A DNA stretch of 64,000 bases from Tulasnella sp. 424 (Eukaryota > Basidiomycota > Agaricomycetes > Cantharellales > Tulasnellaceae). The stretch lies in the NCBI GenBank assembly GCA_019633425.1, contig WSUB01000150.1:34049-98048 (forward strand), given 5' to 3'. The translations under genes and the position numbers were made by a program. The stretch's first letter is position 1; each line of letters starts with the position of its first letter. Shown here piece after piece: positions 1 through 13,197 of this stretch. The notes under the pieces were generated by a model. The model was not told the origin of the DNA and made no database searches. It saw nothing but the letters and a program-made list of their open reading frames with translations.

Positions 1-1578
1 CGCGCCCTATATTTTCACCAAAAATCGCCCACAGGCCCAGAAGACCGTCGGCCATGTTGTGAGTGGTGGGAGGCAAAATTAGCCGCGATAGCTTCGCCCA
101 TTGATATTCTCCAATAACCGAATTTCTGATCAAAATGGTAGAAAGAAACGAAATATGAAGAATGTATTCCTCATCTTCTGGTCTGCAGCCTGCAAATCTG
201 GTAGCGGTACGCTCGAGTACTTCCAAAAAGGTTTCGCTGAAACTGCCTAATCGGCCCAGCCAAAAATCCTCCGGGTCATTTCTCGGGGCAACAACTTCAG
301 AGGATTGAAGGCGCGCACGGCACAATGCTAGTCCGAAGAGCTCCGCTACCTCTTGGTTTCTTGCATTAGGCTGGTTGTACCAAACGTCGAGCGCCTCACG
401 GACCGAGGATACAAGCTGTGGGGAGCTTCCGGACTCCTTCGAGGCCAAAGCGCAGGCCTCTCCATCAAGAGTGCGCATGAACAGTGCGGCAGATATTTGG
501 TCGCTGCGATTAGATGTTGTCTGAAGAAGCCAGTACGCGGCTTGCGCGGCCACTACTTTGTCGTTTTCCTTCTTCTTTTTCGTGTCTTCCTTGGAATCTG
601 CGAACGTGAACGCGGAGCTGAGGTCTCTCAGAAAATGCATGCACCGGCGACATGTGGTTTCGAAAGATTTCGACACCTGTCCCGGCATGCCTTTGACTCT
701 CCGGAGAACCTGCGCTGGCGAGAGCGCACCCCAGAGGGAGAGGAGGGCTCTGGCGGTACGTAGCAGTGCGCTCGACGCCGCCGATTGATACGGGCACAGC
801 GGAGAGAGGGCGCCAGCGATAATGGAGATGCCTGAGAGGATGACCCCCAGACCCGAAAATGCAATTACAATTCCTGCCACGGCGGTGTTGATGGGAAAGA
901 GAAAGAGACAGATACCTGCGAAGAAGAGAATCACTGATAAAAGGAGAAGGTTAGGCAGAGACTTGATCACAGCTTCCAAATGCCATTGCTCGACTCCGTC
1001 GAACTTGCGCTGTCGGAATCGGCCCTGCTCCTCCAGTGGACCGGTTTGCCCGGTTCGGTCGAAGCTCTGCAGCCATTCTTTAGACATCATTGCCCCGACA
1101 GCCGCAAGTAGACTGCAGCTCAAACTAGCATAGAGTAAACAGTTGACGACGATGGAAGTCGATTTGGGAGAAAACGGCGGAGAGAGATCAGCGGGAGTCA
1201 GAGTGTTGTTGTCTGCCTTCATGACAAGGAGTCGAAGGAGAGTATTTGTTTCGTCAGAAGGGTTAGGGGAGAGGTCTGGCATGGTGATGGAGATGAATGT
1301 AGTGTTGATGGCGGAGAACAGAGCGGCCTGGAACCCATCGGCGGGTCAGGGACTACAGTAGTGAAAAATGATGAGCGCTAAGACCGACTTACGAAAATGA
1401 GGAGTACATCGAGATTCTCGTTGAGGTTTGAAGTCATCTTCTTGTCATGGATATCTGCGAGGCGGTCGTAGCGTTTCCAAAAGTCGCTTATCTGCGCCAG
1501 CGCCGGTAAACGAGCTGGCGCGAGCGGATCGTCGACTACGTGTTCTGTTATATTTTGCTGAGTCGTTTGTCCCTCCAT
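1..1578 (-). CDS. DUF6535 membrane protein, 3' end beyond window
   Basis: Two exons are visible, complement(1..1327, 1393..1578). Exon 1 starts with MEGQTTQQNITEHVV and ends in LDVLLIF before a GTAAGT donor; exon 2 stays open to base 1, so the gene runs off the window. The order matches the two complete paralogues at 42349 and 46550: an N-terminal FWKRYDRLADIHDKKM motif, membrane segments around LLIF/AALFSA, NCLLYASLSCSLLAAVGAMM, LPNLLLLSVILFFAGICLFL and AVAGIVIAFSGLGVIL, then a soluble alpha-helical tail with the AELFGLALC and EDEEYILH motifs. DUF6535 is a domain of unknown function common in Agaricomycete membrane proteins; its role is not known. I placed the start by alignment with the paralogues, because an upstream in-frame extension (to 1869) is not conserved. 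Confidence 0.85.
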
Positions 1579-2142
1579 TATTGCGTAGCAACTCCGAGTG
1601 CTGGGCGGGCTTCGGCTGATGGCGGGTGTCTGGGTGGTGGGAGGAGCAGAGACAATTGCTGTGTGTCCGCCGCGTGGCCGGACGGCCGGGAGGCATTTGT
1701 TTCTCCGCCGTCCAAGCCCCTTTCCCTTTATGTATGTGTTTGATGTTACGACAAACGAACTTCTACAGTTGGGTTTCCGGGACACTTGACACCCCAGCAC
1801 TCGCGTACTTGGGACATTTTCCCTCATGACTACTCGTCCCGACCGGCAACCGTCACCTCCAGTCTTCACTCACCGGCATGCATCGATGTCAAGTTTGCCG
1901 TCAGCACTTATTGCAGAGCTCCAAAGTAGGAACTTTTACGACGTCCAAGGAGAAACTCGCCCGGCAACGCCGTCAACCCCTCGTCACGTTCTTGAGTGGA
2001 AAAGCGACATTCAACTCTGAGACGCAGCGCACGGAACGAGTGGCCGTGTGTCTCGGGTTTCAAGCATATTGGTGGACGAATAGAGTACCCTATCCTCGCA
2101 AGCAACGATGGGCGGAGCAAAAGTAAATACTCCTGCTGATAA

Positions 2143-3737
2143 CTATTCTCCCATAGTCTCATCACCGTCGTCTGCTTGCTCAGTAGAAAACCTCCCAACA
2201 GACCGCCAGACACTTCCATACGCTTGCTTGTAGAGCCGCACGTTTCCATCGTCACCAGCAGACGAGAGGATCGTCCTAAAGCCCGAGTGTTGAAGGTTAG
2301 ATGGGAGGAAAGATGGTTGAGCAATAACTTACCCTGTGACGTTCCACTCCACGCGAGATACGCTCGCGCTAATTATGTTTGTTGGATATTAGTGCCACAG
2401 GGGATGCAAATACTGTCAACAGACGTACCCATGATCATCAAACTCTGCTACCAAAGTAGCAATCCATTGTCCGTCTTCCCCGGGTGCTCCAACTTGCTTC
2501 GGTGGTCTCAGCTTCCAGATCCGAACGAGTCCGTCTCGGCTTGCCGTAGCAACAAGGTGATACGATCGTCCACATGTGGGTGCCCAGGATACCGAAGTTA
2601 TGGCTAGGGGCTTCGCAGGACGGGCACCCTTTGCCGCCGGTGGTTCCTGGGTGAGCGTTAGGTGGGTGATAGGATGTTGATTGGGAGGAAACTCAATGAT
2701 CTGGGAGTGCAAATATCGGTGAGTCCTACATTAGACGATGTCCACCATCAAGGGTACGTACCTTCAAAACCCCGCTAGTTCCAGACCCAACAGCGATCAA
2801 CTCTCCCCACCACTTCTCCTTGCACCAAGACAAGCACCAGCCCCCATCTGCTTCACGAGCACCGATCCCGGGACGCGTGAGCTGCACGTTGCTTGGATTT
2901 GCGGCCGGGTTGGGGCCTCCGGGGGCGGGGAGGACCATTCCAGTGACACTGGAGCTTGGGTACATCTGAGGACCCAGCGATGGCGAGGATGGCTCCAGAG
3001 ATGCTGCAGTTAGAGTGGGAGTCCCTTGGCCAGTGAGTAAGGGAGATGAGACCGTCGACATGTCCAGTTCTTCGAGGACCGTGAAGGAGGAAAGGTTGTG
3101 GACTTCAAGGCACTCGTACGTTCGTAAATACATGTCCGTCGAGATGGTGGCCTAGTTCGATCTTAAAGGTTAGAGAAATTGTCTATCAATCCCTTTATCG
3201 ATGCACTAACCAGTTTGAGTCCGAAATACGGTGGGGCGAACTCGACAGAGCGGACGCTCCCGCGAGCTTCAATCAAAGTAGCACGCATCACCCATCGTCC
3301 AGACGATGAAGCCTTGGGTTCGTGCTTCTTTTCTTCCCATATCTTGACTGTCCTATCGAAAGAGCAAGATGCGAGAACGGAACCGTGTTCAGGATGCGCC
3401 CAGGATAGTTTGACAATCGGCGCGTCGTGGGCCTGGCGAAATCAGGTAGGTCAGTATGCGCCGAACCGACAGTGACACTCCAGGCTTACCTTCCACTCAT
3501 CCTCTGCACTCCAGGTCCCCGTAGCCTCGTCCAGTTTCCAGATTTTGATCCTGTCGGGGTGAGTAGATTGAAGGTCTCGTTCAGGCAAACCCTCCGAGTG
3601 AACGATGCAAGGTTGGACACACACTTTTGATCGAGACCACAAGTTGCGAGCCTCAGCCCATAGTAGTCGTACGCAGCATCCGTCAAGAGATCTCCATGAG
3701 CATGCGGGAGGACGTTGGTCTGCTGTTGGGTGCCCAT
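2143..3737 (-). CDS. SEH1: Nucleoporin SEH1 (WD40 beta-propeller)
   Basis: Seven exons, complement(2143..2275, 2333..2368, 2429..2700, 2762..3151, 3211..3432, 3490..3550, 3625..3737), give 408 aa with an exact frame. Seh1 is a six-bladed WD40 protein of the Nup107-160 (Y) complex of the nuclear pore, and of the SEA/GATOR complex that controls TORC1. Signature stretches are DLLTDAAYDYYGLRLATCG (blade 1), KLSWAHPEHGSVLASCSFDR (blade 2), FAPPYFGLKLATISTDMYLR, ITSVSWAPTCGRSYHLVATA and the last blade NVTGTILSSAGDDGNVRLYK. A Ser/Pro-rich insert (about residues 160-210) interrupts the propeller between YECLEVHNLSSF and WCLSWCKEKWWGE. The start MGTQQQTNVLPHAHGD is the only ATG that fits the family N terminus. 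The gene is divergent from the CTP synthase gene. Confidence 0.93.
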
Positions 3738-3907
3738 GAGCGGTCGAGATTGAAAGTGCGGGAGGGACTTCAAACAACAAGCAGCAACAAGCGTGCGCAC
3801 CCTGTGATTTTACTTCAAGCCGAAAGCATTCCCGCCGGGTGCCCAAGTCGCGGTCTAGTCGCGTCCAACTACCCTCTCTATACCGCGTAGAACCCTATCT
3901 TGAAGCT
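3738..3907. promoter_or_regulatory. Bidirectional promoter between SEH1 and CTP synthase
   Basis: Only 170 bases separate the two divergent start codons, so both 5' UTRs and core promoters must lie here or overlap the neighbouring gene. I see no clear TATA box. An AACTACC..TATACC element at about 3867-3885 sits 25-40 bases upstream of the CTP synthase ATG. That the genes share a promoter is inferred from spacing only. Confidence 0.5.
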
Positions 3908-6445
3908 ATGACCAAGTTCATCCTCGTTTCTGGAGGCGTCCTCAGCGGCATCGGAAAGGGTGTCATCGGTGGGTGATGCGGTCATTGGTCGGTTTACAGC
4001 GCTGGTGTCGCTCATGCGGACGCGTCCTGGTGTAGCATCTTCCACGGGGTTGCTACTAAAGACTACAGGTTTAAAGGTGACGGCTATCAAGATTGACCCT
4101 TACATGAACATCGATGCTGGCACCATGGCCCCGACCGAGCATGGCAAGTCAACGACCTTTTAACGCTCGGCGCGTCGCTTATCGTCTAACAACCGTCTTT
4201 ATAACATAAAAATGCGCTCTCTATCACTGAATAACAGGCGAAGTCTACGTGCTGAACGATGGGGGAGAGGTTGACCTCGACTTGGGCAACTACGAGCGGT
4301 ATCTCAACGTTACGCTTGCACGCGATAACAACATTACAACAGGCAAGGTTTACAGTCAAGTCATTGAGAAGGAGGTCCGTGACGCTTCGATCTCTTGCTA
4401 GTTGCTGGCTCTTATCTTTCATTTCTGCCGGGGGCCAATGGCGTGTGTAGCGGAAAGGAGATTATTTAGGCAAGACCGTCCAGGTAAGTCCCTCTCAATC
4501 ACTGCGCGCCATAATATCGCACGTTGACTCAACTTTACGCTCTCTCTCTTGTACCCGCGTTTAAGATTGTTCCTCATGTTACAAATGCCATTCAAGACTG
4601 GATTGAGCGCGTCTCCAAGATTCCGGTGGACGAGACTGGTGAAGAGCCGGACGTCTGTATCGTGGAGGTTCGCGACCCCCTATTTCTCTACTCGCGTCCA
4701 TTCTCAGATTCTTATGTTCTTTTAGCTTGGCGGTACGGTTGGTGACATCGAGTCTGCACCCTTCATTGAAGCAATGCGTCAATTCCAATTCCGTGTTGGA
4801 CCGGATAACTTTGCGCTCATCCACGTATCCCTCATTCCCGACATGCACGGAGAGCAGAAGACAAAGCCCACGCAGGCTACTGTACGGGACCTCCGCGGAC
4901 TTGGTCTCCTCCCTGATATCGTACGCCCTTGAGCTCTTATCAGATAAAGTGCAGTGTTGACGGGTCGCTTTCTCGGGATGAAAGATTGCTTGCAGACTCG
5001 TTTCTCCTCAGGCCGTCCAACCGGAAACGAAGCGGAAGATCTCCATGTTCTGTCACGTCGGTCAAGACCAGGTCATCGGCGTCCACGACATGAAGTCCGT
5101 GTACCATGTTCCCCTCCTATTGGAATCCCAGGGCATCATCAACGTCCTGCAGAAGAAATTGAATTTAGTCGATTTGAAGATACCACCTCAGATGGTTGAG
5201 AAAGGTGCAGACCTCCATCGAAGGTGGCAACAGATTACAACTGGGTGAGCTCTTTCCTAGAGGAGATGTGATTGCGTGGCTGAAGGGAGGGTTCAATTAG
5301 CCATGAACGTCTTTTTGAGACTGTGAACATTGTGCTAGTCGGCAAGTACACAGCGCTCAAAGACTCCTATATGTCCGTCACCAAGTCATTGGAGCACTCA
5401 GCAGTGCGCTGCGGACGGAAACTCGTACTCGACGTAAGTCCCGACACACTTTTCCTCAAGGTCCGGCCACACCTGATTTCGCTCCTCCAGTGGGTAGAAT
5501 CGTCGGACCTTGAACCCGAGATGCAAACACAAGACCCCCGAAAGTACCACGATGCCCACCGTTTGCTGGTCACGGCAAAGTGAGCGTCGTTCTTACCAAA
5601 CCTTGCAAGTGAGCTAACACAACTCAGTGGCATTCTCGTCCCGGGAGGTTTTGGGGTGCGAGGGACAGAAGGCATGATGATTGCCATCAAGTGGGCGAGA
5701 GAGCAAAAGATTCCCTTCCTCGGAATCTGTCTCGGCTTCCAACTGGCCGTTGTCGAATGGGCGAGAAATGTACTCGACATCAAAGGTGCGCTTCTCTTCT
5801 CCGACCGTGGTATATTCCACCTCTCTAAGCCTGATTTCGTCAGATGCAACGTCGACGGAATTCTTCCCTGAAACGCCAAGCCCGGTCGTTATTTACATGC
5901 CTGAAATATCAAAGACACATCTCGGTGGTACAATGAGACTTGGCCTAAGGCCCACTATCTTTGACGAGGACTCGGCGAGCTGGTCAAAAATACGGAAGCT
6001 GTACGGTGGCAACGAGGTCATCTGGGAACGACATCGACACCGATATGAAGTTGGCCCGCCTTACGTCGACAGGCTTGTCAAGAGCGGTTTGCACTTTATC
6101 GGCAAGGACGAGAAGGGCGAACGTATGCAGGTCCTTGAACTGAAAGGTGCGCTCATTTCGGGATGTTGTGACCTCTGGCAGTCTCACTATACCTTGCCAA
6201 ACACGACTGTAGATCATCCGTATTTCATCGCGTTACAAGCTCATCCGGAGTTCTGCACGCGACCAATCAACCCCTCTCCACCTTTCCTCGGTTTCGTTGC
6301 AGCTTCCTCAAGCCCTCAAGTACTGGAGGAGCAGCTCGAGTCGCAACTCAAGACGTTCGTTCCACCGCATCCCAAGGCTGCTATGTCGATGCCGCAGGTC
6401 ATGGCAAATGGTATTGTCGTGGAAGGAGCATCGACTCACGAATGA
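3908..6445 (+). CDS. URA7: CTP synthase (glutamine-hydrolysing)
   Basis: Makes CTP from UTP, ATP and glutamine, the last step of de novo pyrimidine nucleotide synthesis, in the cytosol. Twelve exons (3908-3968, 4036-4143, 4238-4374, 4451-4483, 4566-4667, 4726-4920, 4985-5244, 5301-5433, 5491-5579, 5628-5785, 5844-6146, 6213-6445) encode 603 aa with an exact frame, normal for fungi. The N-terminal amidoligase domain begins with the nucleotide loop [10 protein letters not shown] (residues 9-18) and has [13 protein letters not shown] and [20 protein letters not shown]. The C-terminal class I glutamine amidotransferase domain has [10 protein letters not shown], the nucleophile Cys407 in GICLGFQ, and His537/Glu539 in HPEF. 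Intron 2 (4144-4237) begins with GC rather than GT; reading through it breaks the family alignment, so I accept it as a GC-AG intron. Confidence 0.95.
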
Positions 6446-6651
6446 CTAAAAGGAACGTTTTTCTTTAGACTAGCTAGGTTGATTTTCTTGAATATCATTT
6501 AATAGCTGAGAATGGGGAAAATATTTTAAATTGCTATATTTTTTTCCCTGGTGCAAGTCCGCGTCATGATCAGCGACTCATTAGACGCGGGAAAGGGTCC
6601 TCGTTTCGCTTCCGCAAGCCTCACACCACACCAACACACGCACCTCGAGCA

Positions 6652-9600
6652 ATGCCAAAGTCTGGAAAGTCGTCTGCGTCCTCAGGAACGAGAAAGAAAC
6701 ATGCGAAGCGAGCGGCAGCAAAGGGCCAGGACGACGACGAGCCTCTCGACCAACTCCCGCCAGAGCCCAAGGGAAAGAAGGGAAAGAAGGCTGACAAGAA
6801 AGCACCGCGTCCCAAGGTCTACATACCACCCGTAAAGCCAGCAGCTCCCAGACGAGATCCTCTCGACACCCATGGCCTGGCCTCTCAACTCCCGGCTGAT
6901 TTGGTTGTCGTGTTGCGCCTGTTGGGCAAGAAGGACGCAGTGACCAAGGGCAAGGCGTTGGACGAACTGCAGGCAGGTTGGATCGAGAGAGCGAAACAAG
7001 AGACGACCGTAGAAGAGGAAACCACTCAGAGCCTATTGGCAGCTCTGGAGGGCATGTTACCTGTGTGGGTGAGTGACCGTTCAATCCGGCAATTCTAATG
7101 CGGACCGGCGCTCATCTGGACCCCCATACACCAACTAGTTCCACCACTACCCTGTTCTTGTCCTTCATTCATCACGTCGAGTCCGTCTCGCAGCCGCTCA
7201 GCTGCAAGCTTCTTTGTGGGGAGTTTCTCAGCTCCGCCCAAGCATACGATTCTATCTGCACGAGACCGCTGGAGCAGTCGAGTTGGAGCAGATCCTGGGG
7301 GCGTGGTGTATGAGCACCTTCGACGTCGATCGAATGGTCTCTCTCAGGTCGAAATCATCTTGGGACGACTTCATTGCCTCTCAATCTACACCTTCAGATA
7401 ACACATCTCGAGCGCCCTCGACCTTCGTAATCCCACTCGTCGCGTCTTTCGTCCAACTAGCCATCATGGCACCGAACACGATACACCAGTCTCTAAATCC
7501 ACCTGCCCCAGAGGCCCCTATCGCGCCTTCTCGAGGTCTGAAGAGCGGAAAGTCTACTCCGCGACCTCTCACCAAGCCTGCCTCGAATTCCACGACTGGA
7601 CCGGACCCGGATGAGGAGCACGAAGCTGACCGGAACGCCCGGTATAGAGTGGGCGCCCTAGGTGCTTTGACATGGCTGCTTGGTAGGGTCGTACTCTCAC
7701 CAAGTTTAAGCGCCATACCTCATCTTTAACTCTTATAGATTTCGTGCAACCAGTGCCGCCGCCATCGGCAGACGACACCGAAACGGATCCACACCCACTA
7801 TCGAGCGTCGTCGATAACATCTTCGACATGCTCAATGATCCGTTATTCTGGTCTTCCCTTTATGCGAGTACTCGTCCACCTTGGGTTGAAGCTGAGGGAG
7901 ATGCCGCTCGGCAGACTGTGTTCGGCACCGCACAACCCGAGGTTCGGAAATCTGCTTGGGCTCTAATCCCCATCTTAGTTCGCAAGTGGCGAGGTGAGTT
8001 GCCGTTCGATCTACTCATCACCTATCGCTGACTCTTTTGCGATAGCGAAACTGGAGTCTAGCCTTCCAGTGATGTCGGTGGCAGCTCTCCGCTCGGCTTG
8101 GGTCGAAACCGACCACGGCGTGAGGATATCCATGTTCGAGCCCTTGCTGATATTCCTAAAAGGTAAATTAAACCTTTTCTCACATTACTCTCGATCTCAT
8201 TTGCCCCCTATCCAGCCTACCCTTCAAGTTGGGTACTTGCGGACCCCGCCTACAGTTCCAGGAGCCAAGTAAAGGACCGTCAGACCGACGCAGCGGAGTC
8301 GAGCGGCGATGAATCTGAAGCAGACGATAGCCATCAGGCTCCTCCGAGCACCAACTCCAATATGGCTTATACGGAATTTCTGGATTTCCTCAAGCTTGGT
8401 TGCGGAGGATCACCGGTGCAAGGGTATCCTGTTGTTCTTGTTGCCCTGTCTACTATTCCTGAAGAGGTTCGTACAGTATTAAAGACATCATAACGAGCAC
8501 TTATCTAACGTTCTACGTCTTAGGTCCTCCCACTCACGAAGGACGCATTAACCAACTTCTTCACTTCTCTATGGGCCGCGGTGGACGGACGTGCACTCAG
8601 CACGCTTGACAAGTCGATGAGCTCGATCGCATTCGCCTCGGCGGCCTTTGAGTGTACTGTTTACCTGGCCGGACGGATTCAAAGGTCCCAACAACCCAGC
8701 GACGCATCTGAGAGTGGAGTGGTGGATCTTGCACGCGACCTGGCCCGCCAACAAGCCGCTGAAACGTGGGATGCTTTGGAAGGCGGTCGGCTCGTGATGA
8801 GAGAAGAGGATGCAGGTAGTCGGTTGGCACAATTCCTCGTCCGGTTAGGAAAAGTCCATGTGGGTGCGTCCTCTGAAGCTTCTGAGCTCAGGAGTGCTGA
8901 CGTATTAATATCCGTCTTCCTTCGAACTTTTAAATATTCCCAGATCTGGCGAAAGCCGCAGCGGAACCGATGTGCTCGGCGACCCTTAGTCACATATCGG
9001 GGGACGGCGACCAGACGCACGCGCTCGCTCGGAAGGACGTCGATGTTCTTGCTGCGTTGGCTGCCGCATTGCCATCAGACGAACTCGTGACCAAGTCCGT
9101 CGTCAAAGAAACCGTGGCCGCTGCTATCAAATGGTGCTCAGATCAGCTAAAGACTCATGATTCTGGGCCAGAGAAGGCTTTCGCCGACGTCATTGAGCTG
9201 CTATCTCAAATTGTTCGAGAATTCGGACCTGTTCTGAAGCAAGACGTCTCCGAAAACCCGGTACCTACATTCTCCTCCAAGTTGAGAAGCAATTCTTCTT
9301 GCTGACAATAGCGGTGATTTAGGACCTAGAAGCGACGATTTTCTCCTCCATTGGCCACGTGACGCGAACACTTTCGCCAGGCACTTCCATCGAGTTCCTC
9401 CTCTCCTCATTAAGCCTTTGGAGTGACAGCGAGAGACGAGAACGCCTCTGGAGTCAGGTGCTTAGTGTGATTGAATCGCCTGAGTGCTCGAAGCAGCAAT
9501 CGGTCGCCGTGTTGTCCGCGCTTCTTAAGGAGACAGAGAAGGGAGGACTTCCCTCTTGCAGCGGAAACAGTGACCTGGGCGGTTTCGTTCAGTCCTTACT

Positions 9601-12600
9601 TCAAAGCGCTCTTAGTCAAGGTGACACGGAGAGCTCGACTCTTCTGGGCAAGACGCTTGTGGCGTTCGGTATGAATGATTGCTCGTTCTGTTCTCAGACT
9701 GCTGCTAACCCTTTTATGGGCACTGTAGAACACTTTATCCCTCTCTCGGTAGCCCAAGAATGCGTCGAACGTGCGGTTTCAACTGTCGTCGAGGCGGTAC
9801 CACCTCTACTTCACCAGCACGTCACGACTCCAGCCTCCTTGCGTGGTGCCCTTCAAATTTTATCTCCCCTGTTCACAGCCAAGTCGCCGCTTATTAAAGG
9901 ACTGGCGACTCTAGCCGAGTTGATGGTTAACATCCTTGTGTTGGCCTATATCCTTTGTCTTGTCGAAGACGGAGACGATTTGCTGGACGAAGGCATTGCA
10001 ACGGCAAAGTTAGTATCCAAGGCTTGGGTACAGCTGTCTTGCCCCGAACGGTTGAAAGTGCGGGAGAGTTTCTTCAATGTCGCCCATTCGATGATGCAGG
10101 ATGTCCAATCACGTCTCGAGTAAGTACTCAACGCCATTGCGTTTCTTTGCGTGTTCTAATATGACGTTCTTCAAGGGTTACGACAATCGTGGATGCCCTC
10201 AGTGCCTCAGACCTTCTAGAGATGTTGCAAGTGGTCGCATTCGACGCCGAAGTTGTTCTCCCGCCCATATCCGTATTCGAACAACTCCACTCCAACGCCG
10301 CCCTGTGTTATATTGACACTCCTCTCGCACTATTCGATCCGTCAACGAAGCAAGCACTCCGCCAAGTTGCTTACGACAGACGAGGCCTTTCCAATTACGG
10401 GCGTGTCCTTGTCGCGCTTTTAGAGATGTTCAAATGGGATAGGCAGGTTCTGAGTCGGCACTCAGAGATGATTGTGTATCTCTTGCTTTTCGAATGCGCA
10501 GCGGAGGATTTCGCGCTGGACTTTGAAGAGACCAACCCGATCTTTGGGTCGTCAGCAGAAAAAGCCCTTGTGGCGTCTCTGCAGGAAGATATTTCGATGG
10601 CCATAACCTATGCCTTCTCCTCCGCGGTGACAACTATCTCGGACGACTGGCACCAACGAATCTGCTCTTCTTTGAAGATCAATGCGCCAGCACCAGATGA
10701 TGGGATCCTGAGCCAGGTTATCAGTGGGACCTTCCGCGCAGCTACAAGCACCGAGAGCAAAGATATCCGGGATCTCCGAATCTTTAGGAAGGTGTTGGCC
10801 CAGGTTTGCAAGACCGGAGACATTACCGCAGCCGACGCAGACCAATGGATTCTTCTATCCGACAATATCAGGAAGCAAGGTAAGCCCTGTCCATCATATT
10901 CACATTCTGATAAGTTAAACCTGCGACCCATTAGCTTCCCAGACATCCCTTTCCATCACTTTAATCATTGCTCAAGCGGGTGTGGAATGTACTCGCCTTG
11001 ATCGGCTACGAAACGAGCTCGCTAGCACCCTTTCCGGCATCCCTCCGCAACGTGCAAGTACCGATGGTCTCCGCCTGCTTCGTCACTTGGTGGCTTCTGC
11101 TCCTTTGCCTGACTCTGAGGGTGTGTACCTACCTCCTCAGAGGGCTGTATTCTTGCTGCAGGCTCTACAGAAATGGGTCGCCAGTGACGAGGAGCTCAAC
11201 GAGGAGATTGATAGCCTTTTGGTAGAACTATGTTCGGGATTGGCACCGATACTTTTTACTGTTCCCGGATCTCACTGGGACTTCATGTTCGACCTAATGG
11301 AGTCAAATCTCGAGGTAAGACGCCCAATCGAAGTGCTCGACTGAAGGAGCCCAGTGCGACTCACAACTCCTCGTTAGGCCTCATCCGTCAACGATAGCGC
11401 TACGTACGTCTGTCTGATGCGGACATTGGGTTTAATCTCTATGGTGGACGACATTGCCTCAAATAATAAAGCTTTCCGCACAACGTGGCTGGAGAGACGA
11501 AAAGGCGTTCTGGACGCATTTGCTGAAAGGCTGTTGGAGAAGCATGGTCAGCTGCTTTCCATTGCATCCGAGGAACCGTGTCTGACTATTCCTTCCAGAG
11601 AAAGCTTACATCTCTGGTCTTCAGCAAAAGCTCTTACTTCAGCTACTCGTTGTGGCACGGCGGCTTCGGACCACTATCGACGAGAACAGAGGATTCGTAA
11701 CGGTGGGTACTCCGATCATGCTATCGGTGTACGCACCTCACACACGCGTTCCTTTAGCTTCTTCCGCTACTGCGTAATTCCTCTCCCGAAATTCAACTAG
11801 AAGCATTCCAGTTGCTTGTTCCCCTCGTAGCGAATCGCAATGAGAGGGTAGTCGTTGAAGCCGCTGTTGAAAGTGATCAATCTACATCACCTGAACTACC
11901 AAGCGAACTGCTAAAGGTCTTGAAGGAAGTAACTCCCGCTGAAGACGATGACGACTTGGCAGATGTAAGAGAACCTCTCCCTTCCAGATTTCGGTTTGCT
12001 GACGCCCTGAGAAGAGAGGTCTGGCCCTCCTTTTGCCATGGCTACTTGCCCTCGACTTTTTCGAGGACATCGTGAGTTTTCCCATTCATTCCTTCCTCCT
12101 GCCATGACTGATACAGGTTGCGTTTAGTCGATTAAAGTTAAAAACAGCTATCTCGACCACCTTGGAGCATCAGGACTAGTCGAGACGCGGCTCATCCCCA
12201 TCATAGTATCATCCCTCGATTTAAAGCCTCCCAACAAATCGTTCCCAATCGAAATGTGGGCAGTCGACGAGTTCTATCTCGACCGTGAGCTCCGTGGTTT
12301 CTTCCCAATCCGACTTTACTGATGGGTTTGACATCACTAATAGTGCTTGACGACTCTCTCCCAAGTCGCTTCCAAGTTCTTGCAGCCCACCTCCTCTATC
12401 GCTCTTTGACAGTTATTTCCTCTGCCACCCGATCATGGTACCAAGATCTAAAAGAACGACGTTTAGCGGATAGTATTTCACAGTACATTAGCCGGTGGTT
12501 CACGCCAATGATCACCGAGCAAGAGCTGTCTCGACTGAAGGAACCCAGTGCTGCCGAAGAGCTTTCGGATGAGAACTTCTCTGTTAAAGTGCACGCAAGC

Positions 12601-13173
12601 GCCAGAGAAGTTTCAGCCATTTACACCGTAGACGATCAGCAGATGAATATCCGAGTCGCCTTCCCGGCGGATTACCCTCTTCGAAGTATTAATGTGGAGG
12701 GAGGCCAACAGCTGGGAATTTCATCGAACAAGTGGAAAGCATGGCTGCTAAATGTGCAGATGGTAGCCAACCAAGTGCGTGCCCTAGCCGCTGGCAAATT
12801 TCGACTGGATGTCTGACTTTTTCTACAGACGGGCTCCTTGGTGGACGCTCTGGCGCTGTGGAAGAAGAACATTTCCTTACATTTCGAGGGACAGGTCGAA
12901 TGTGCCATTTGTTACTCGTAAGTCACTTGTAGCTCGGATCTTCGAATTAATCGCCGACATATTTGAAATCTTGCAGGGTGATAAGTGTGACGGATCGCAG
13001 TCTCCCAAAGAAACCGTGTCAGACATGCAACAACAGATTTCACAGCAGCTGTCTTTACAAGGTAATTTACTAGCCACTCCCAGTCTTCCCACCATTGCTG
13101 ACCTTTGCGCCTCTAGTGGTTCAAAACAAGTCACAACTCCACTTGCCCCCTTTGCCGTTCGAATATCCTTTAG
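6652..13173 (+). CDS. LTN1: Listerin, E3 ubiquitin ligase of ribosome quality control
   Basis: Listerin (Ltn1/Rkr1) binds 60S subunits carrying stalled nascent chains and ubiquitinates the chains. My model has 20 exons: 6652-7068, 7139-7682, 7739-7993, 8046-8162, 8216-8466, 8524-8863, 8944-9260, 9323-9668, 9729-10119, 10176-10879, 10935-11314, 11378-11546, 11599-11702, 11758-11964, 12015-12071, 12128-12284, 12344-12774, 12829-12917, 12977-13061, 13117-13173. It gives 1805 aa in an exact frame. The N terminus is Lys-rich and continues into the listerin motif LPADLVVVLRLLGKKDAVTK; a long HEAT/ARM-like helical body follows, then an RWD-like region (VHASAREVSAIYTVDD, AFPADYPL). The C-terminal RING has C1754-x2-C1757, C1773-x2-C1776, H1781, C1784 and C1797-x2-C1800. 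The start of exon 15 may be 12012 or 12015. The intron 9669-9728 could also be read through in frame. A displaced copy of exons 12-14 lies at 17380-17791. Confidence 0.93.
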
Positions 13174-13197
13174 ATTACAGTCGTCTTTCCGGTGCTT

